Assembly (NCBI RefSeq): GCF_001403635.1
Contig: NZ_LN879468.1
Span: forward strand, 620,001 to 684,000
Length of the DNA: 64,000 nucleotides
Reading direction: 5' to 3'
DNA from: Clostridium massiliamazoniense
GTDB lineage: Bacteria > Bacillota > Clostridia > Clostridiales > Clostridiaceae
Shown here piece by piece: positions 43,495 through 52,471 of the stretch. Within the stretch, counting starts at the first letter, position 1. Each line of letters starts with the position of its first letter. Under the pieces are notes generated by a model, which saw nothing but the letters and a program-made list of their open reading frames with translations, did not search any database and had not been told where the DNA came from. The translations under genes were made by a program, and so were the position numbers.

Positions 43495-44802
43495 CTATTT
43501 TTCTAAATAGAAATTTTCTATATTAGTTATTACCCAGCTTCCATTTTTATAACTTATATCTACAAAGAAATTTTGATTTACTGACCTACTTTGGAGAGGT
43601 ATTCCAAATATATCTTTCTTTATTAAGTAGTTAACAGAAGTTACAATTTTCCCATTATACTCTCCATTTTCAAATTTAATAGTACTTTTTTCTAAGTCAA
43701 TATCTAAATTATCTAATTTATATATATTTTTTAATATAAAATATTTCTCATTCAATATTTCATATATTTTATTTTTCACTTCTTCTGTTGTACCCTTTAT
43801 TTCTTCTTTATTTTCTTTATTTAAAGCTGAAAAAATACTATTGTAAAATACTTCCATAGACGTTTTTAACTGAGCTTTTAAATTTTCATTTTTTAGTTCT
43901 AAGTTAATATTTATAACTGGATTTTCTTTTATCTCTATTGGAGTACTTGTTATTTCTCCCCAAGGAGAATTATACTTCATTGATATTTTATAAGTTCCAT
44001 CTGTAGGGAAAGGCCCTTTATCTATAAAATCTTTCGCTTTAACAGCTGTATCTTTATCGTTTATATATATCTTTCCATCTGGATAATCTGTCTTAACAGA
44101 TATTTTTATTCCATTCAAAGGTATATTTGTACTTTCATTATCTGTTAATATTACTTTTTTCTCACTTTGTAAAACTGCATTCTTTCCCTTATATTCAAGC
44201 TTTATATCATAAATTCCTGGTGCTATTAAGTTAAGCTTTTTCTCCTTTCCAGAAATCACACCTTCACTTACACCATTTACATATAAATTTGCTCCATCTA
44301 AATCAGTTTTTATGTTTAACTCTCTATATTTTGTAGTAACATAATATTTTTTCCCTAACAAATAATCTTTTTCTTTAATATTCATTGAATAAATAGACTT
44401 TCCTGAATTCAAAGAATTTGTCAATTCAGAAATTCTATTCTTATTACTACTATAAAATTCAGTAACAGGCTTTAAATCTTCAGCATTTAAATTTTTATTC
44501 ATATTGTCAACAACTATAATCTTAGATAAAGCTCTGTTATTTCCCTTGTCCAAAACGGTAGTTAATTTTTTTATAACGTAACTTTTGCTATTTTTTTGAA
44601 CTGTAAAAAAACAACCTATAAATAGAACAAAAAAGAAACTTATAGAAATTATTAAAATTAATTTTCTATCAAACTTAATATTTAAAAATTTTTTACTTTT
44701 AATTGATTGGATTTTAACTTTAAGTCCTTCAAATTTTTCATTATTACACACTTTTTCTTTTATACTATTTAAACACTTTTTAATTTTCTCCTTTAAGGTC
44801 AC
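43495..44802 (-). CDS. TcaA-like membrane-anchored protein with PEGA-type repeats
   Basis: The 435-residue protein has a basic cytoplasmic N-terminus (1-46), one membrane helix (about 48-68, LILIISISFFFVLFIGCFFT), and a long external part. Extracellular repeats resemble PEGA/YvbJ domains: LNIKTDLDGANLYVNGVSEG near residue 155 and ISVKTDYPDGKIYINDKDT near residue 232. The C-terminal 130 residues resemble the NTF2-like end of TcaA/YvbJ proteins. TcaA of Staphylococcus is linked to glycopeptide response and cell-wall synthesis. The usual N-terminal zinc ribbon is missing. The start is GTG 44800-44802 with GGAAGGGG eight bases away. Confidence 0.72.
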   Translation of the reverse strand: MTLKEKIKKCLNSIKEKVCNNEKFEGLKVKIQSIKSKKFLNIKFDRKLILIISISFFFVLFIGCFFTVQKNSKSYVIKKLTTVLDKGNNRALSKIIVVDNMNKNLNAEDLKPVTEFYSSNKNRISELTNSLNSGKSIYSMNIKEKDYLLGKKYYVTTKYRELNIKTDLDGANLYVNGVSEGVISGKEKKLNLIAPGIYDIKLEYKGKNAVLQSEKKVILTDNESTNIPLNGIKISVKTDYPDGKIYINDKDTAVKAKDFIDKGPFPTDGTYKISMKYNSPWGEITSTPIEIKENPVININLELKNENLKAQLKTSMEVFYNSIFSALNKENKEEIKGTTEEVKNKIYEILNEKYFILKNIYKLDNLDIDLEKSTIKFENGEYNGKIVTSVNYLIKKDIFGIPLQSRSVNQNFFVDISYKNGSWVITNIENFYLEK

Positions 44803-44860
44803 CTCTTTTACCCCTTCCTAAATTACTCTTAAGGCTTTTTTAACTATACACTAAAATATA

Positions 44861-45214
44861 TTATTCTTCTAATATGTTAATTATCCACTTATTACATCCC
44901 TTACATTTATATATTTGTATTCCAAATGGATATAAATTCATATTAGAAAATTTTTCAATACTTTCTTCTGATGCTCTAATTTCAGCTATTGAGAAGAATT
45001 CATCCTCTTCTGTTAAAGCTCCCATAAGTTCACTTATGTAATTATATTTTGTTCCATTACAACAATCATTTTTTTCAGCACATTCTATTTCTGAAATTTC
45101 AAGTTCATCTGAAAAGTCTTGTATAAGTTCTATAATATCTCTAAATTCCTCTATATTATCTTGAAATTCCTCCTCATAAAAATCTATGTTTCCTATTGTA
45201 AATAATTTTTTCAT
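44861..45214 (-). CDS. Unknown acidic protein with C-terminal CxxC
   Basis: A 117-residue acidic protein (MKKLFTIGNIDFYEEEFQDN...). It has an internal pair CAEKNDCCNG near residue 46 and ends with IQIYKCKGCNKWIINILEE, a CxxC that suggests half of a zinc ribbon. The start ATG 45214 has TAGGAGG. No family recognised. It is upstream of the TcaA-like gene, 58 bases apart, and they may be co-transcribed. Confidence 0.6.
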   Translation of the reverse strand: MKKLFTIGNIDFYEEEFQDNIEEFRDIIELIQDFSDELEISEIECAEKNDCCNGTKYNYISELMGALTEEDEFFSIAEIRASEESIEKFSNMNLYPFGIQIYKCKGCNKWIINILEE

Positions 45215-45284
45215 AATATCCTCCTAAATACTTTAAATTTTATCTTTTAGCGATTTTATGTAATCTTTCTTTTAAGTTATAAAT

Positions 45285-45425
45285 AAACCTATACTTAGTC
45301 CAGGTGGAATTATAACTCCATCTGAATGCTTAGCTAAAGTTGTCTATAAGTGTGAGGCTGTTTATCTCCTACTTAATGGAAGATAAAAGTATTACATCCT
45401 CTAGCTATGAGATAAAAATATCTAT
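45285..45425. repeat. Copy of the dispersed intergenic repeat (best preserved)
   Basis: GGTGGAATTATAACTCCATC TGAATGCTTAGC, then GGCTGTTTATCTCCTACTTA, AAAGTATTACA, CTAGCTATGAGATAAAAATA. Shared blocks are found at 24720, 43310 and 52195. Confidence 0.6.
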
Positions 45426-45784
45426 GTTCTAAATAGATTTCACTAAAAATTCAACTAGAATTCTAATTTTATTAAGTAAGATTAAGTAAATTCATACTTA
45501 ATCCTAAAAAATCTTCCTTATTCTAAGTCTCATTTTATAATCTAATTTTACCTAGTTTATTAAACAATGTAAATTAAATTTATTATTAATCCAAAATGAA
45601 CCTTAATTTATAATATTTTAACTTTCTATAAAATATCTCTGTAATGACTAACTTCTATAATACCCTATTTTCCTACAAATTAAACATATACATATCTAGT
45701 AACTAAGTTTATTACCAGAAAATATACGGACTTGTAACTATAAATTGAATATATATCTAGCGCCCCTAAATAACTCCCCCCCTA

Positions 45785-45840
45785 AAATTTATATAAAGCT
45801 TTAATTCTCTCTAAATTAAATTTTACTTTATATGCTATAC
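45785..45840. repeat. Second hairpin module of the dispersed repeat
   Basis: TATAAAGCTTTAATTCTCTC TAAATTAAATTTT aligns with 7708-7750. Confidence 0.4.
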
Positions 45841-45883
45841 TTAAATTAAAGATTAGTTTTATAAATTTTCAGGAGGATATTTT

Positions 45884-46648
45884 ATGATTTTTGATAGCCA
45901 TATGCATAGTAAATTTTCCTTTGATTCTAAAATGGATTTTTCTCATATATTAGAAAAGAAAAAAGATTTAAATATAGGAATTATCTTAACAGACCATGTA
46001 GATTTAAATTTATCTTTTGTTCCTAAAATAAATATGACAAAATTAATTGAAGAAACAAAAACTTTTAAAAATGATAGTTTTTTAATCGGTTTAGAAATTG
46101 GATTATTTTTAGAAAATCCAAATATAATATTAGATTTTGTAAATGAAGAAACTAAAAATTTAGATTTTATATTAGGTTCAACTCATACTATAAATGGAGC
46201 AGATTTATATTATTCTTTAAAAGAAGATAATCGTTCAAAACATACAATTTATGAAGAGTATTTAAATACAATTCTTGAAAACATAAAAACCTTTGACTTC
46301 TTTGATTCTCTTTCACATATAGATTATATATGTAGATATGCTAATTTCCATGATAATGAACTTTATCTAGATGAATTTAAAGAGTTATTCACTAAAATCT
46401 TTCAAATACTCATTGAGAAAAACAAAGTTATAGAATTGAATACTAATAGACTAGAAAATAAAAAAAGTTTTGATGCCCTAGTTGATATCTATTCTTATTA
46501 TAAAGAATTAGGTGGTAAATATATTACTGTAGGTTCTGATGCACATGTTAAAAGCAAAATTGGAAGAAATTTTGACCTTTTAAATGATTTTATTACTAGG
46601 ACAGGCCTTAAAATAGTTTATTTCAAAAATCGAACTATGATTATTTAA
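45884..46648 (+). CDS. PHP-domain phosphatase (histidinol-phosphatase family)
   Basis: The 254-residue PHP enzyme shows FDSHMHSKFSFDSKMD, ILTDHVDLN, FLIGLEIGLF, FILGSTHTINGADLYY, FDSLSHIDYICRYA, and VGSDAHVKSKIGRNF: all metal-binding His, Asp and Glu positions are present. The closest known group is HisK-type histidinol phosphatase, which finishes histidine synthesis, but no his genes lie near, and members of this group include general phosphatases. Start ATG 45884 with CAGGAGGAT. Confidence 0.82.
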   Translation: MIFDSHMHSKFSFDSKMDFSHILEKKKDLNIGIILTDHVDLNLSFVPKINMTKLIEETKTFKNDSFLIGLEIGLFLENPNIILDFVNEETKNLDFILGSTHTINGADLYYSLKEDNRSKHTIYEEYLNTILENIKTFDFFDSLSHIDYICRYANFHDNELYLDEFKELFTKIFQILIEKNKVIELNTNRLENKKSFDALVDIYSYYKELGGKYITVGSDAHVKSKIGRNFDLLNDFITRTGLKIVYFKNRTMII

Positions 46649-46713
46649 TAATGAAATATAATTAGAGTATAAATAAAATATATTTTAATTATATCTTTAT
46701 TCTCTATAGAATT

Positions 46714-46768
46714 AAAAGAACTCCTTCACTTTGCTAAATCATAGCATTGTGAAAGAAGTTCTTTTTTA
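46714..46768. terminator. Bidirectional terminator (PHP gene / M16C peptidase)
   Basis: AAAGAACTCCTTCAC with GTGAAAGAAGTTCTTT, inner stem GCT/AGC; T run on the plus side and TTTTAATT on the minus side. Confidence 0.82.
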
Positions 46769-46771
46769 AAT

Positions 46772-49693
46772 TTATTTAATTACTTTTTCAATATTTTCAA
46801 ATAACTCTTTATTTTCCTTTAACTTTTCTTCATTACCTAAAGCACATATACAATCTTGGCTTAAAATATTTCTTAACATAGGCTCAAATGATTTTATAGT
46901 TTCTTTTGTAGCCTTTATTATATCTCCTCTTTCTTTTACCCTATCTTCATAAGTCACTCCACTTAAATAAAGTGATGTAGCTAATTCTCCTTTAACACTA
47001 TTGCTTATAGGACTGTCTAACTTTCTAATTGTTCCAATTATATATTTTTGCATCTCTCTATCTGAAACATCAAAATCTTTTAAATAATCACTTATTCCAT
47101 CAAATACATCAAAAGTCTCTTTTACTTTAGGGTCCCTATAAGATACAAATACTGTTCCACCATCTCTTCTAAAGTTTGACATAACACCATAGGCCCCGCC
47201 TTTTACCCTAACATTGTTCCAAAGATAATCAAAACCTAATATAGTTTCTAATAAATTAAGAGCTCCATTATATTTATAGCCACTATTAGTATAATCTCCA
47301 CCTTTAGCTACATATTGAACATTTCCTTGAACTAATAAAGCTTCTTTTTTATTTTCATACTTAAGGTTATATTCATTGTATTTTACTTCTGAATTTTCTA
47401 AAGCTTCTATAAAACTCTTAATTGAAGATTCTAAATACTCATAATCTTTTTTAGTTCCTGAAAAACTTACTATTAAGTTATTTTTATTAAATAATTTTTT
47501 AGAAACACTTATAAGTTGCTCTTTAATTTTATCTAAATCAAAGTTTTCATCTAAATCTCTTATAAAGTAATAATAATCAAGACCTGTAAGTAGTTCATCA
47601 TAAACTCCCTTTTCTGAAATATAAGCTAAGATTCTTTTAGTTGCTATTCTATGACCATTGTCAAAAATTGAACTTTCTATTCTAGATCTTTTTTCTGATA
47701 ATATTTGTTTTATTCTCTTTTCATCATCTAAATTTGTATTTAAAAGAATATCCTTTAATAAATCAAATACAATAGCTAATTTATCATTTAAACATTTTAA
47801 TGATACTTCAAAATAACTATTATAAGCTTTTTCTTTTCTTAAATTTGAAATACTATATGGGAAGTAAGATATTCCTCCAGTATTTATATTAACCTTATTA
47901 GCTAGCTTTTCATAGCTATAAGTCCCTGCTCCAACTTTACCTAAAATATCACTTAATAATGATAATACAGGAATTTCTTCCTTTGTTACTACCTTTGAAT
48001 TAAAATATAAATTTAAATATGAAATTTCATTAGTATGGAATTCATGATGTAACACCTTTACTCCATCTATTTCTTTTTCTTCTAAAGGAAGTTTTTCTGG
48101 TTCCTTATCTATATCATCTAAGGAAAGTACTGGGATTGCTTCTAGAGCCTCTTTTGAATCTTCTTTTCCTTGTCTTTCCTTTAGTGCTTTACAACTGTCT
48201 ATAGTTTTTATTAATTCATCTTTACTTAAACTATCTTTATATATTTTTAACTTTTCTTCTAATAATTTAGTTTTTTCTTGATTTAATCCTTTTTTAGGAT
48301 GTAAAGCTACTAATGAACTATGACTATTATTTAATATATACTTCTCTATTAATTGTTCAAAATAATTTGTTGTTAAAGCTGTTTTAATTTTCTTAAGATC
48401 TTTATCATAAGTTAAATTAATTAAAGGATTTTCATCATATAACCAAGTATCCATAATTTTTAAATAATATATTAATCCCTTTGGATATGAACCATAATCT
48501 TCTTCTCTCAATTCAAACTCTACTCTGTTTATTGAAGCTTCTATTAATTCTTTGTCTATACCTTCTTTTACTAAGTTCTCTAAAGTCTTCATAACTAAAG
48601 ATTTGAATTCTTCCTTTTTATCCTTAGAAGCATTCTTAACAATTATACTCATATATGGTTCTTTAATTCCATTATCAAAGTCCCCACTAACTGATTTACC
48701 TATTCCAGCATCTATTAATGCTTTCTTTAAAGGTGCAGCAGTACTTCTTAAAAGTAAATGAGTTAAAACCTCAAAAGCTAAATATAATTCACTATCTCCA
48801 GCTTTTCCAATGGCAAAGTTAAGACTATAAAAACTTTTATCTTCTAAATCTTCTTCATCTCCAACACCATAAAATAATTCTTCTTCTTTTAGCTTATCAA
48901 ATGGAACTTGTGGATTTATTGTTGAATCAATATCTTCTTTTTCAAAATTTTTAAGATAATTTTCATTTATAAAAGCTAATTCTTCTTCTATGTTTCCATC
49001 TCCATATAAGAATATATATGAATTTGAAGGATGATAATATTTTTTATGGAAATTTATAAAGTTTTCATAAGTTAAATCTGGTATTCTATCTGGATCTCCA
49101 CCTGATGATTCAGCATAAGTAGTATCTGGGTATAAGCTTCCAGCTATTTTTCTATATAATAATGAGTCAGGAGAAGAATATGCCCCTTTCATTTCATTAT
49201 AAACAACACCATTATAAGTTATATCAGCATTTTCTTCTTCTAAATTATAATGCCATCCTTCTTGCATAAATATTTCTTTATATTTATATATATTTGGATA
49301 TAAAACTGCATCTAAATAAACATCCATTAGATTAAAGAAATCCTTTTTATTTCTTGAAGCTACTGGATAAACTGTTTTATCTGGATAGGTCATAGCATTT
49401 AAAAATGTATTTAAAGATCCCTTTAAAAGTTCTACAAAAGGCTCCTTCATATCAAATTTTCTTGACCCACAAAGAACTGAATGCTCTAAAATATGTGCTA
49501 CTCCAGTACTATCATTTGGTGGTGTTCTAAAGCCTATGGAAAATACCTTATTATCATCAGCACTTACGATTTTTATTAGTCTTGCTGCTGTTTTCTTATG
49601 TGAAAAAATTAAAGCTTCTGAATCTATTTCTTTTATATAATGTTTTTCTAGAAGTTCAAATCCTTCATAAACATTTCCTATATTTAAATTCAT
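46772..49693 (-). CDS. M16C family zinc peptidase (presequence-protease type)
   Basis: The 973-residue protein is a double-barrel insulinase-type peptidase. The inverted zinc motif HxxEH appears as VAHILEHSVLCGS near residue 62, with the distant Glu region YNEMKGAYSSP near residue 135. An M16C-associated hinge and a second, inactive half follow (VLHHEFHTNEISYLNLYF, VRVKGGAYGVMSNFRRDG near residue 825 with the R/Y substrate-binding pair). Bacterial homologues degrade peptides in the cytosol. Length fits PreP-type enzymes. Start ATG 49693 with AAGGAGATGA. Confidence 0.92.
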   Translation of the reverse strand: MNLNIGNVYEGFELLEKHYIKEIDSEALIFSHKKTAARLIKIVSADDNKVFSIGFRTPPNDSTGVAHILEHSVLCGSRKFDMKEPFVELLKGSLNTFLNAMTYPDKTVYPVASRNKKDFFNLMDVYLDAVLYPNIYKYKEIFMQEGWHYNLEEENADITYNGVVYNEMKGAYSSPDSLLYRKIAGSLYPDTTYAESSGGDPDRIPDLTYENFINFHKKYYHPSNSYIFLYGDGNIEEELAFINENYLKNFEKEDIDSTINPQVPFDKLKEEELFYGVGDEEDLEDKSFYSLNFAIGKAGDSELYLAFEVLTHLLLRSTAAPLKKALIDAGIGKSVSGDFDNGIKEPYMSIIVKNASKDKKEEFKSLVMKTLENLVKEGIDKELIEASINRVEFELREEDYGSYPKGLIYYLKIMDTWLYDENPLINLTYDKDLKKIKTALTTNYFEQLIEKYILNNSHSSLVALHPKKGLNQEKTKLLEEKLKIYKDSLSKDELIKTIDSCKALKERQGKEDSKEALEAIPVLSLDDIDKEPEKLPLEEKEIDGVKVLHHEFHTNEISYLNLYFNSKVVTKEEIPVLSLLSDILGKVGAGTYSYEKLANKVNINTGGISYFPYSISNLRKEKAYNSYFEVSLKCLNDKLAIVFDLLKDILLNTNLDDEKRIKQILSEKRSRIESSIFDNGHRIATKRILAYISEKGVYDELLTGLDYYYFIRDLDENFDLDKIKEQLISVSKKLFNKNNLIVSFSGTKKDYEYLESSIKSFIEALENSEVKYNEYNLKYENKKEALLVQGNVQYVAKGGDYTNSGYKYNGALNLLETILGFDYLWNNVRVKGGAYGVMSNFRRDGGTVFVSYRDPKVKETFDVFDGISDYLKDFDVSDREMQKYIIGTIRKLDSPISNSVKGELATSLYLSGVTYEDRVKERGDIIKATKETIKSFEPMLRNILSQDCICALGNEEKLKENKELFENIEKVIK

Positions 49694-49962
49694 TTAATCA
49701 TCTCCTTATATTATAATTATTTATCCAATAAAATTATATTATCATTTTTTGCTTTATTTATAATTTTATCATATAAAAATCTATTATACTTAATAAATAT
49801 ATCTAATTTTAATATATTTATCCATAAAAAAATAGAATTGTACCAATTAATCTTCTTTTCTTACTTATCTGAAATTGATACAACCCTATATTAAATTTCA
49901 ATATAAATTAAAAAATTAAAGCTTAATATCTCTTCAAAGGATTAAGAGCATTGCCTAATTCT

Positions 49963-50232
49963 TTAGGAAAAAAACCTTATTATTGTATATAAAGAAAAAG
50001 CTATAATTGCTATTATAGTTATCTTAACATTACTCTTATTCTTTGCAATTTTATATTCAAAATATGCTCTTATAGATAAAAGAACTATTAATATTATACC
50101 TATTGTTTGATTTACTTCAGACCAATTACTTCCTGACATTACATAACTATAAAAATATCCGAAAACTAACGGGAATATTATACAAGCCAAAATACTTCTA
50201 ATAAAACTTACCTTACCCTTAACTAACTTCAC
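49963..50232 (-). CDS. Small unknown membrane protein
   Basis: An 89-residue protein with three hydrophobic segments (about 11-31, 40-58 and 69-87) separated by short polar or basic loops (FEYKIAKNKSN). The start is GTG 50230-50232 behind AAGGGGGCG. I do not recognise the family. The proper start signal and hydrophobic pattern support a real gene; nothing nearby suggests its role. Confidence 0.6.
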   Translation of the reverse strand: MKLVKGKVSFIRSILACIIFPLVFGYFYSYVMSGSNWSEVNQTIGIILIVLLSIRAYFEYKIAKNKSNVKITIIAIIAFSLYTIIRFFS

Positions 50233-50488
50233 TATAACGCCCCCTTCTTTAATTTAATTTTACCAAATTTCTATTAATAAATCAAAAATTCACATAAAAG
50301 TTTTAATTTTATTAAAATTATTGTGTTTTTTGTAATATATAGTTTTTGTATTATAATAAAATAATAAAACTTAACTAAAATTAAATTCTTATTATAGTTA
50401 AAATGAATTTTTAATGATAATATATATACTAGTAAATAATTATCTATTAATATTTACTATTTATCATTTATTTTATAAAGGAGAAATT

Positions 50489-51226
50489 ATGTTTAAGTCA
50501 TTTATATTTTATTCAAAATTTTTATTAGATATGGTTATACAAAAGCCAAAAACTAATGAAGCTAGAAAAAAAATAGCTGAATTTGAAGCTAAAGGACAAA
50601 TAAAAGAAAAATATCAATATTTACATGAAATTAGCCGTAATTGGACTCAAGGTTATGTAGACTTATCTGGTGCTAATATACATGTAGAAGGTCTTGAAAA
50701 TGTTCCTAAAGATGAACCCGTTTTATTTGTTAGTAATCACCAAGGGAACTTCGATATATTACTTTTATTAACATGTATAGATAAACCAAAAGGATTTATT
50801 GCAAAAAAAGAACTATCTAAAATACCTACTATAGGAGAATGGGGAAATTTCATAGGATGTGTCTTTATGGATAGAGATAATCTTAGAAAATCTGCTGAAG
50901 CTATAATTGAAGGAATAAAAATCTTAAGACAAGGTCAATCAATGGTTATATTTCCTGAGGGTACTAGAAGTAAAGGTGGTCCTATGAAGGAATTTAAGGC
51001 AGGAAGCTTTAAACTAGCAACTAAAACTAAAGTTCCAATTGTCCCAATAACTATTAATGGAAGCTATAAAGTAATGGATGAGAAAAAATTTATCATTCAA
51101 AAAGCAGATATTGATGTTTATATCCACGAACCTATTATTACTAAATCACTAACAAAAGAAGAAGAAGCTGAATTACCTAAACGAGTTGAAAATATAGTTA
51201 AAAGTAAATTAAAAACTAAGATATAG
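50489..51226 (+). CDS. plsC: 1-acyl-sn-glycerol-3-phosphate acyltransferase
   Basis: The 245-residue PlsC family protein shows NHQGNFDILLLL (H-x4-D catalytic motif) near residue 92, GFIAKKELSKIPTIGEW, FMDRDNLRKSAEA, VIFPEGTRSKGGPMKEFKAGS near residue 155, and VPIVPITINGS. It adds the second acyl chain to make phosphatidic acid at the membrane. The start is ATG 50489, set by AAAGGAGA; an upstream extension of 25 codons has no ribosome binding site. Confidence 0.93.
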   Translation: MFKSFIFYSKFLLDMVIQKPKTNEARKKIAEFEAKGQIKEKYQYLHEISRNWTQGYVDLSGANIHVEGLENVPKDEPVLFVSNHQGNFDILLLLTCIDKPKGFIAKKELSKIPTIGEWGNFIGCVFMDRDNLRKSAEAIIEGIKILRQGQSMVIFPEGTRSKGGPMKEFKAGSFKLATKTKVPIVPITINGSYKVMDEKKFIIQKADIDVYIHEPIITKSLTKEEEAELPKRVENIVKSKLKTKI

Positions 51227-51248
51227 CACTAAGCTATATCTTTTTTAT
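51217..51248 (+). terminator. Terminator after plsC
   Basis: AGATATAGC-ACTAA-GCTATATCT followed by TTTTTATTT; the left arm includes the stop codon region. Confidence 0.88.
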
Positions 51249-51431
51249 TTATTAATACTTCAGTTCTAAAATTCATAAAACCTCTTTATTTTCCTGATTG
51301 CTTTTACACAAAAAAAACTGTAAAATATTAAATGGTCAACATTAAAAGTTAAGTTGAACCATTATACAATAATATATATTTCATTTTAAAACCGAATTAT
51401 ATCCTTAAGGAATAAAAACGGGAGGACATTA

Positions 51432-52187
51432 ATGAATAGGACTATTAACAAACAAAGAGAGAAAACCAGGAAGCTCGTAATTATTGGAATGCTTTCTGGT
51501 ATATGTGTTTTTCTTGGATTAACAGGTTTAGGATTTATAGACATTCCACCTGTTAAGGCAACTATACTTCATGTACCTGTAATCATAGGTGCTCTTATAG
51601 AAGGCCCTGTAGTAGGTGCTCTTGTAGGATTCGTTTTTGGTGTATTTTCTATTTACCAAGCTTTTGCTGTTCCTGTTCCAACAAGCTTTATGTTTTGGAA
51701 CCCCATAATAGCAGTTATTCCAAGAATACTTATAGGTATCTTTAGTTATTATGCTTATAAATGGGCATTAAAAGCAGCTGATAAAAGCATTTTTCTAACA
51801 AGTATTTTTTCTAGTGCTTTTGCTGGTCTCTTATTATTTCTTTTATTAGTATCCTTTATTGGTATTGATACAAGTTCTATTATTGGAATAATAATTTTTA
51901 TAGTATTATTAACTTTCCTTATTAAATACAAAAATAAAAGAAAAAAAGAAATGCTATCAATAGGTCTTGCTGCTGCTGTTGGAACATTAACAAATACTAT
52001 AGGTGTTCTAGGCCTTACTTATATAATTTATCTTGATAAATTTGCACAAGCTCTACATATACCTACTAAATTAGCTACAGCTTCTATAATAGGTATAGGA
52101 ATTAGTAATGGTATTCCAGAAATTATCGCATCAATATTAATATCAATTCCAGTTGTTATGGCTGTACAAAGAATAAGAAGAAGATAA
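51432..52187 (+). CDS. ECF transporter S component (substrate unknown)
   Basis: A 251-residue integral membrane protein with about six helices. The ECF S-component signature lies at residues 35-80: IDIPPVKATILHVPVIIGALIEGPVVGALVGFVFGVFSIY. A second family-like segment is LSIGLAAAVGTLTNTIGVLG near residue 178. It would capture a vitamin or cofactor precursor and use a shared ECF energising module encoded elsewhere. No riboswitch recognisable to me (FMN, TPP, cobalamin or preQ1) precedes it, so the substrate cannot be named. Start ATG 51432 with GGGAGGAC. Confidence 0.85.
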   Translation: MNRTINKQREKTRKLVIIGMLSGICVFLGLTGLGFIDIPPVKATILHVPVIIGALIEGPVVGALVGFVFGVFSIYQAFAVPVPTSFMFWNPIIAVIPRILIGIFSYYAYKWALKAADKSIFLTSIFSSAFAGLLLFLLLVSFIGIDTSSIIGIIIFIVLLTFLIKYKNKRKKEMLSIGLAAAVGTLTNTIGVLGLTYIIYLDKFAQALHIPTKLATASIIGIGISNGIPEIIASILISIPVVMAVQRIRRR

Positions 52188-52194
52188 TAAATTA

Positions 52195-52318
52195 AAACTT
52201 AATTTAGATAGAGTTAAAACTTCATCTAAATTTTAATTCTATGCCTGTTTATCTTAGACTTATAGAAGTTTAAAATATTACAGACACTAGTTATTAAATA
52301 AATTTAAGGGTTATACTT
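52195..52318. repeat. Copy of the dispersed intergenic repeat
   Basis: Hairpin AATTTAGATAGAGTTAAAAC TTCATCTAAATT (52201-52232), then GCCTGTTTATCTTAGACTTA TAGAAG, ATATTACAGACACTAGTTAT TAAATAAATTTA. This is one of the clearest copies. Confidence 0.6.
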
Positions 52319-52345
52319 AATATTGAAATATATATTCTAAATAAA

Positions 52346-52386
52346 GAAGACTTCCAATGCAGGTATTTTCCTAGATTGGAAGTCTA
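52346..52386. terminator. Hairpin after the ECF S-component gene
   Basis: AGACTTCCAAT (52348-52358) pairs exactly with ATTGGAAGTCT (52375-52385). No strong T run follows on the plus strand, so termination is likely but unproven. Confidence 0.55.
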
Positions 52387-52422
52387 ATTAATTTAAAATA
52401 TTTTTATAGCTAATCAAAGAAA

Positions 52423-52463
52423 AACTGTTTCAAGATGAAAGTTAATTCTTTCTTGAAACAGCC
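52423..52463 (-). terminator. Terminator after the LTA-synthase-like gene
   Basis: CTGTTTCAAGA (minus-strand arms 52425-52435 and 52451-52461) forms a stem with its exact complement, followed by TTTTTCTTTG on the minus strand. Confidence 0.85.
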
Positions 52464-52471
52464 TTATTACA

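Larger units (their letters stand above)
45215..45883. other. Long gene-free region (669 bases)
   Basis: The longest stretch in the window without a gene. It contains one well-preserved dispersed repeat (45285-45425) and a second hairpin module (45785-45840). Stop codons are dense in all frames. The middle (45440-45780) shows no gene, terminator or RNA I can name; it may be remnant sequence. Confidence 0.55.

Noticed and set aside
51250-51431. FMN or TPP riboswitch before the ECF S-component gene
   Set aside because: No AGGGTGAAATTC-type or CTGAGA-type conserved core is present.
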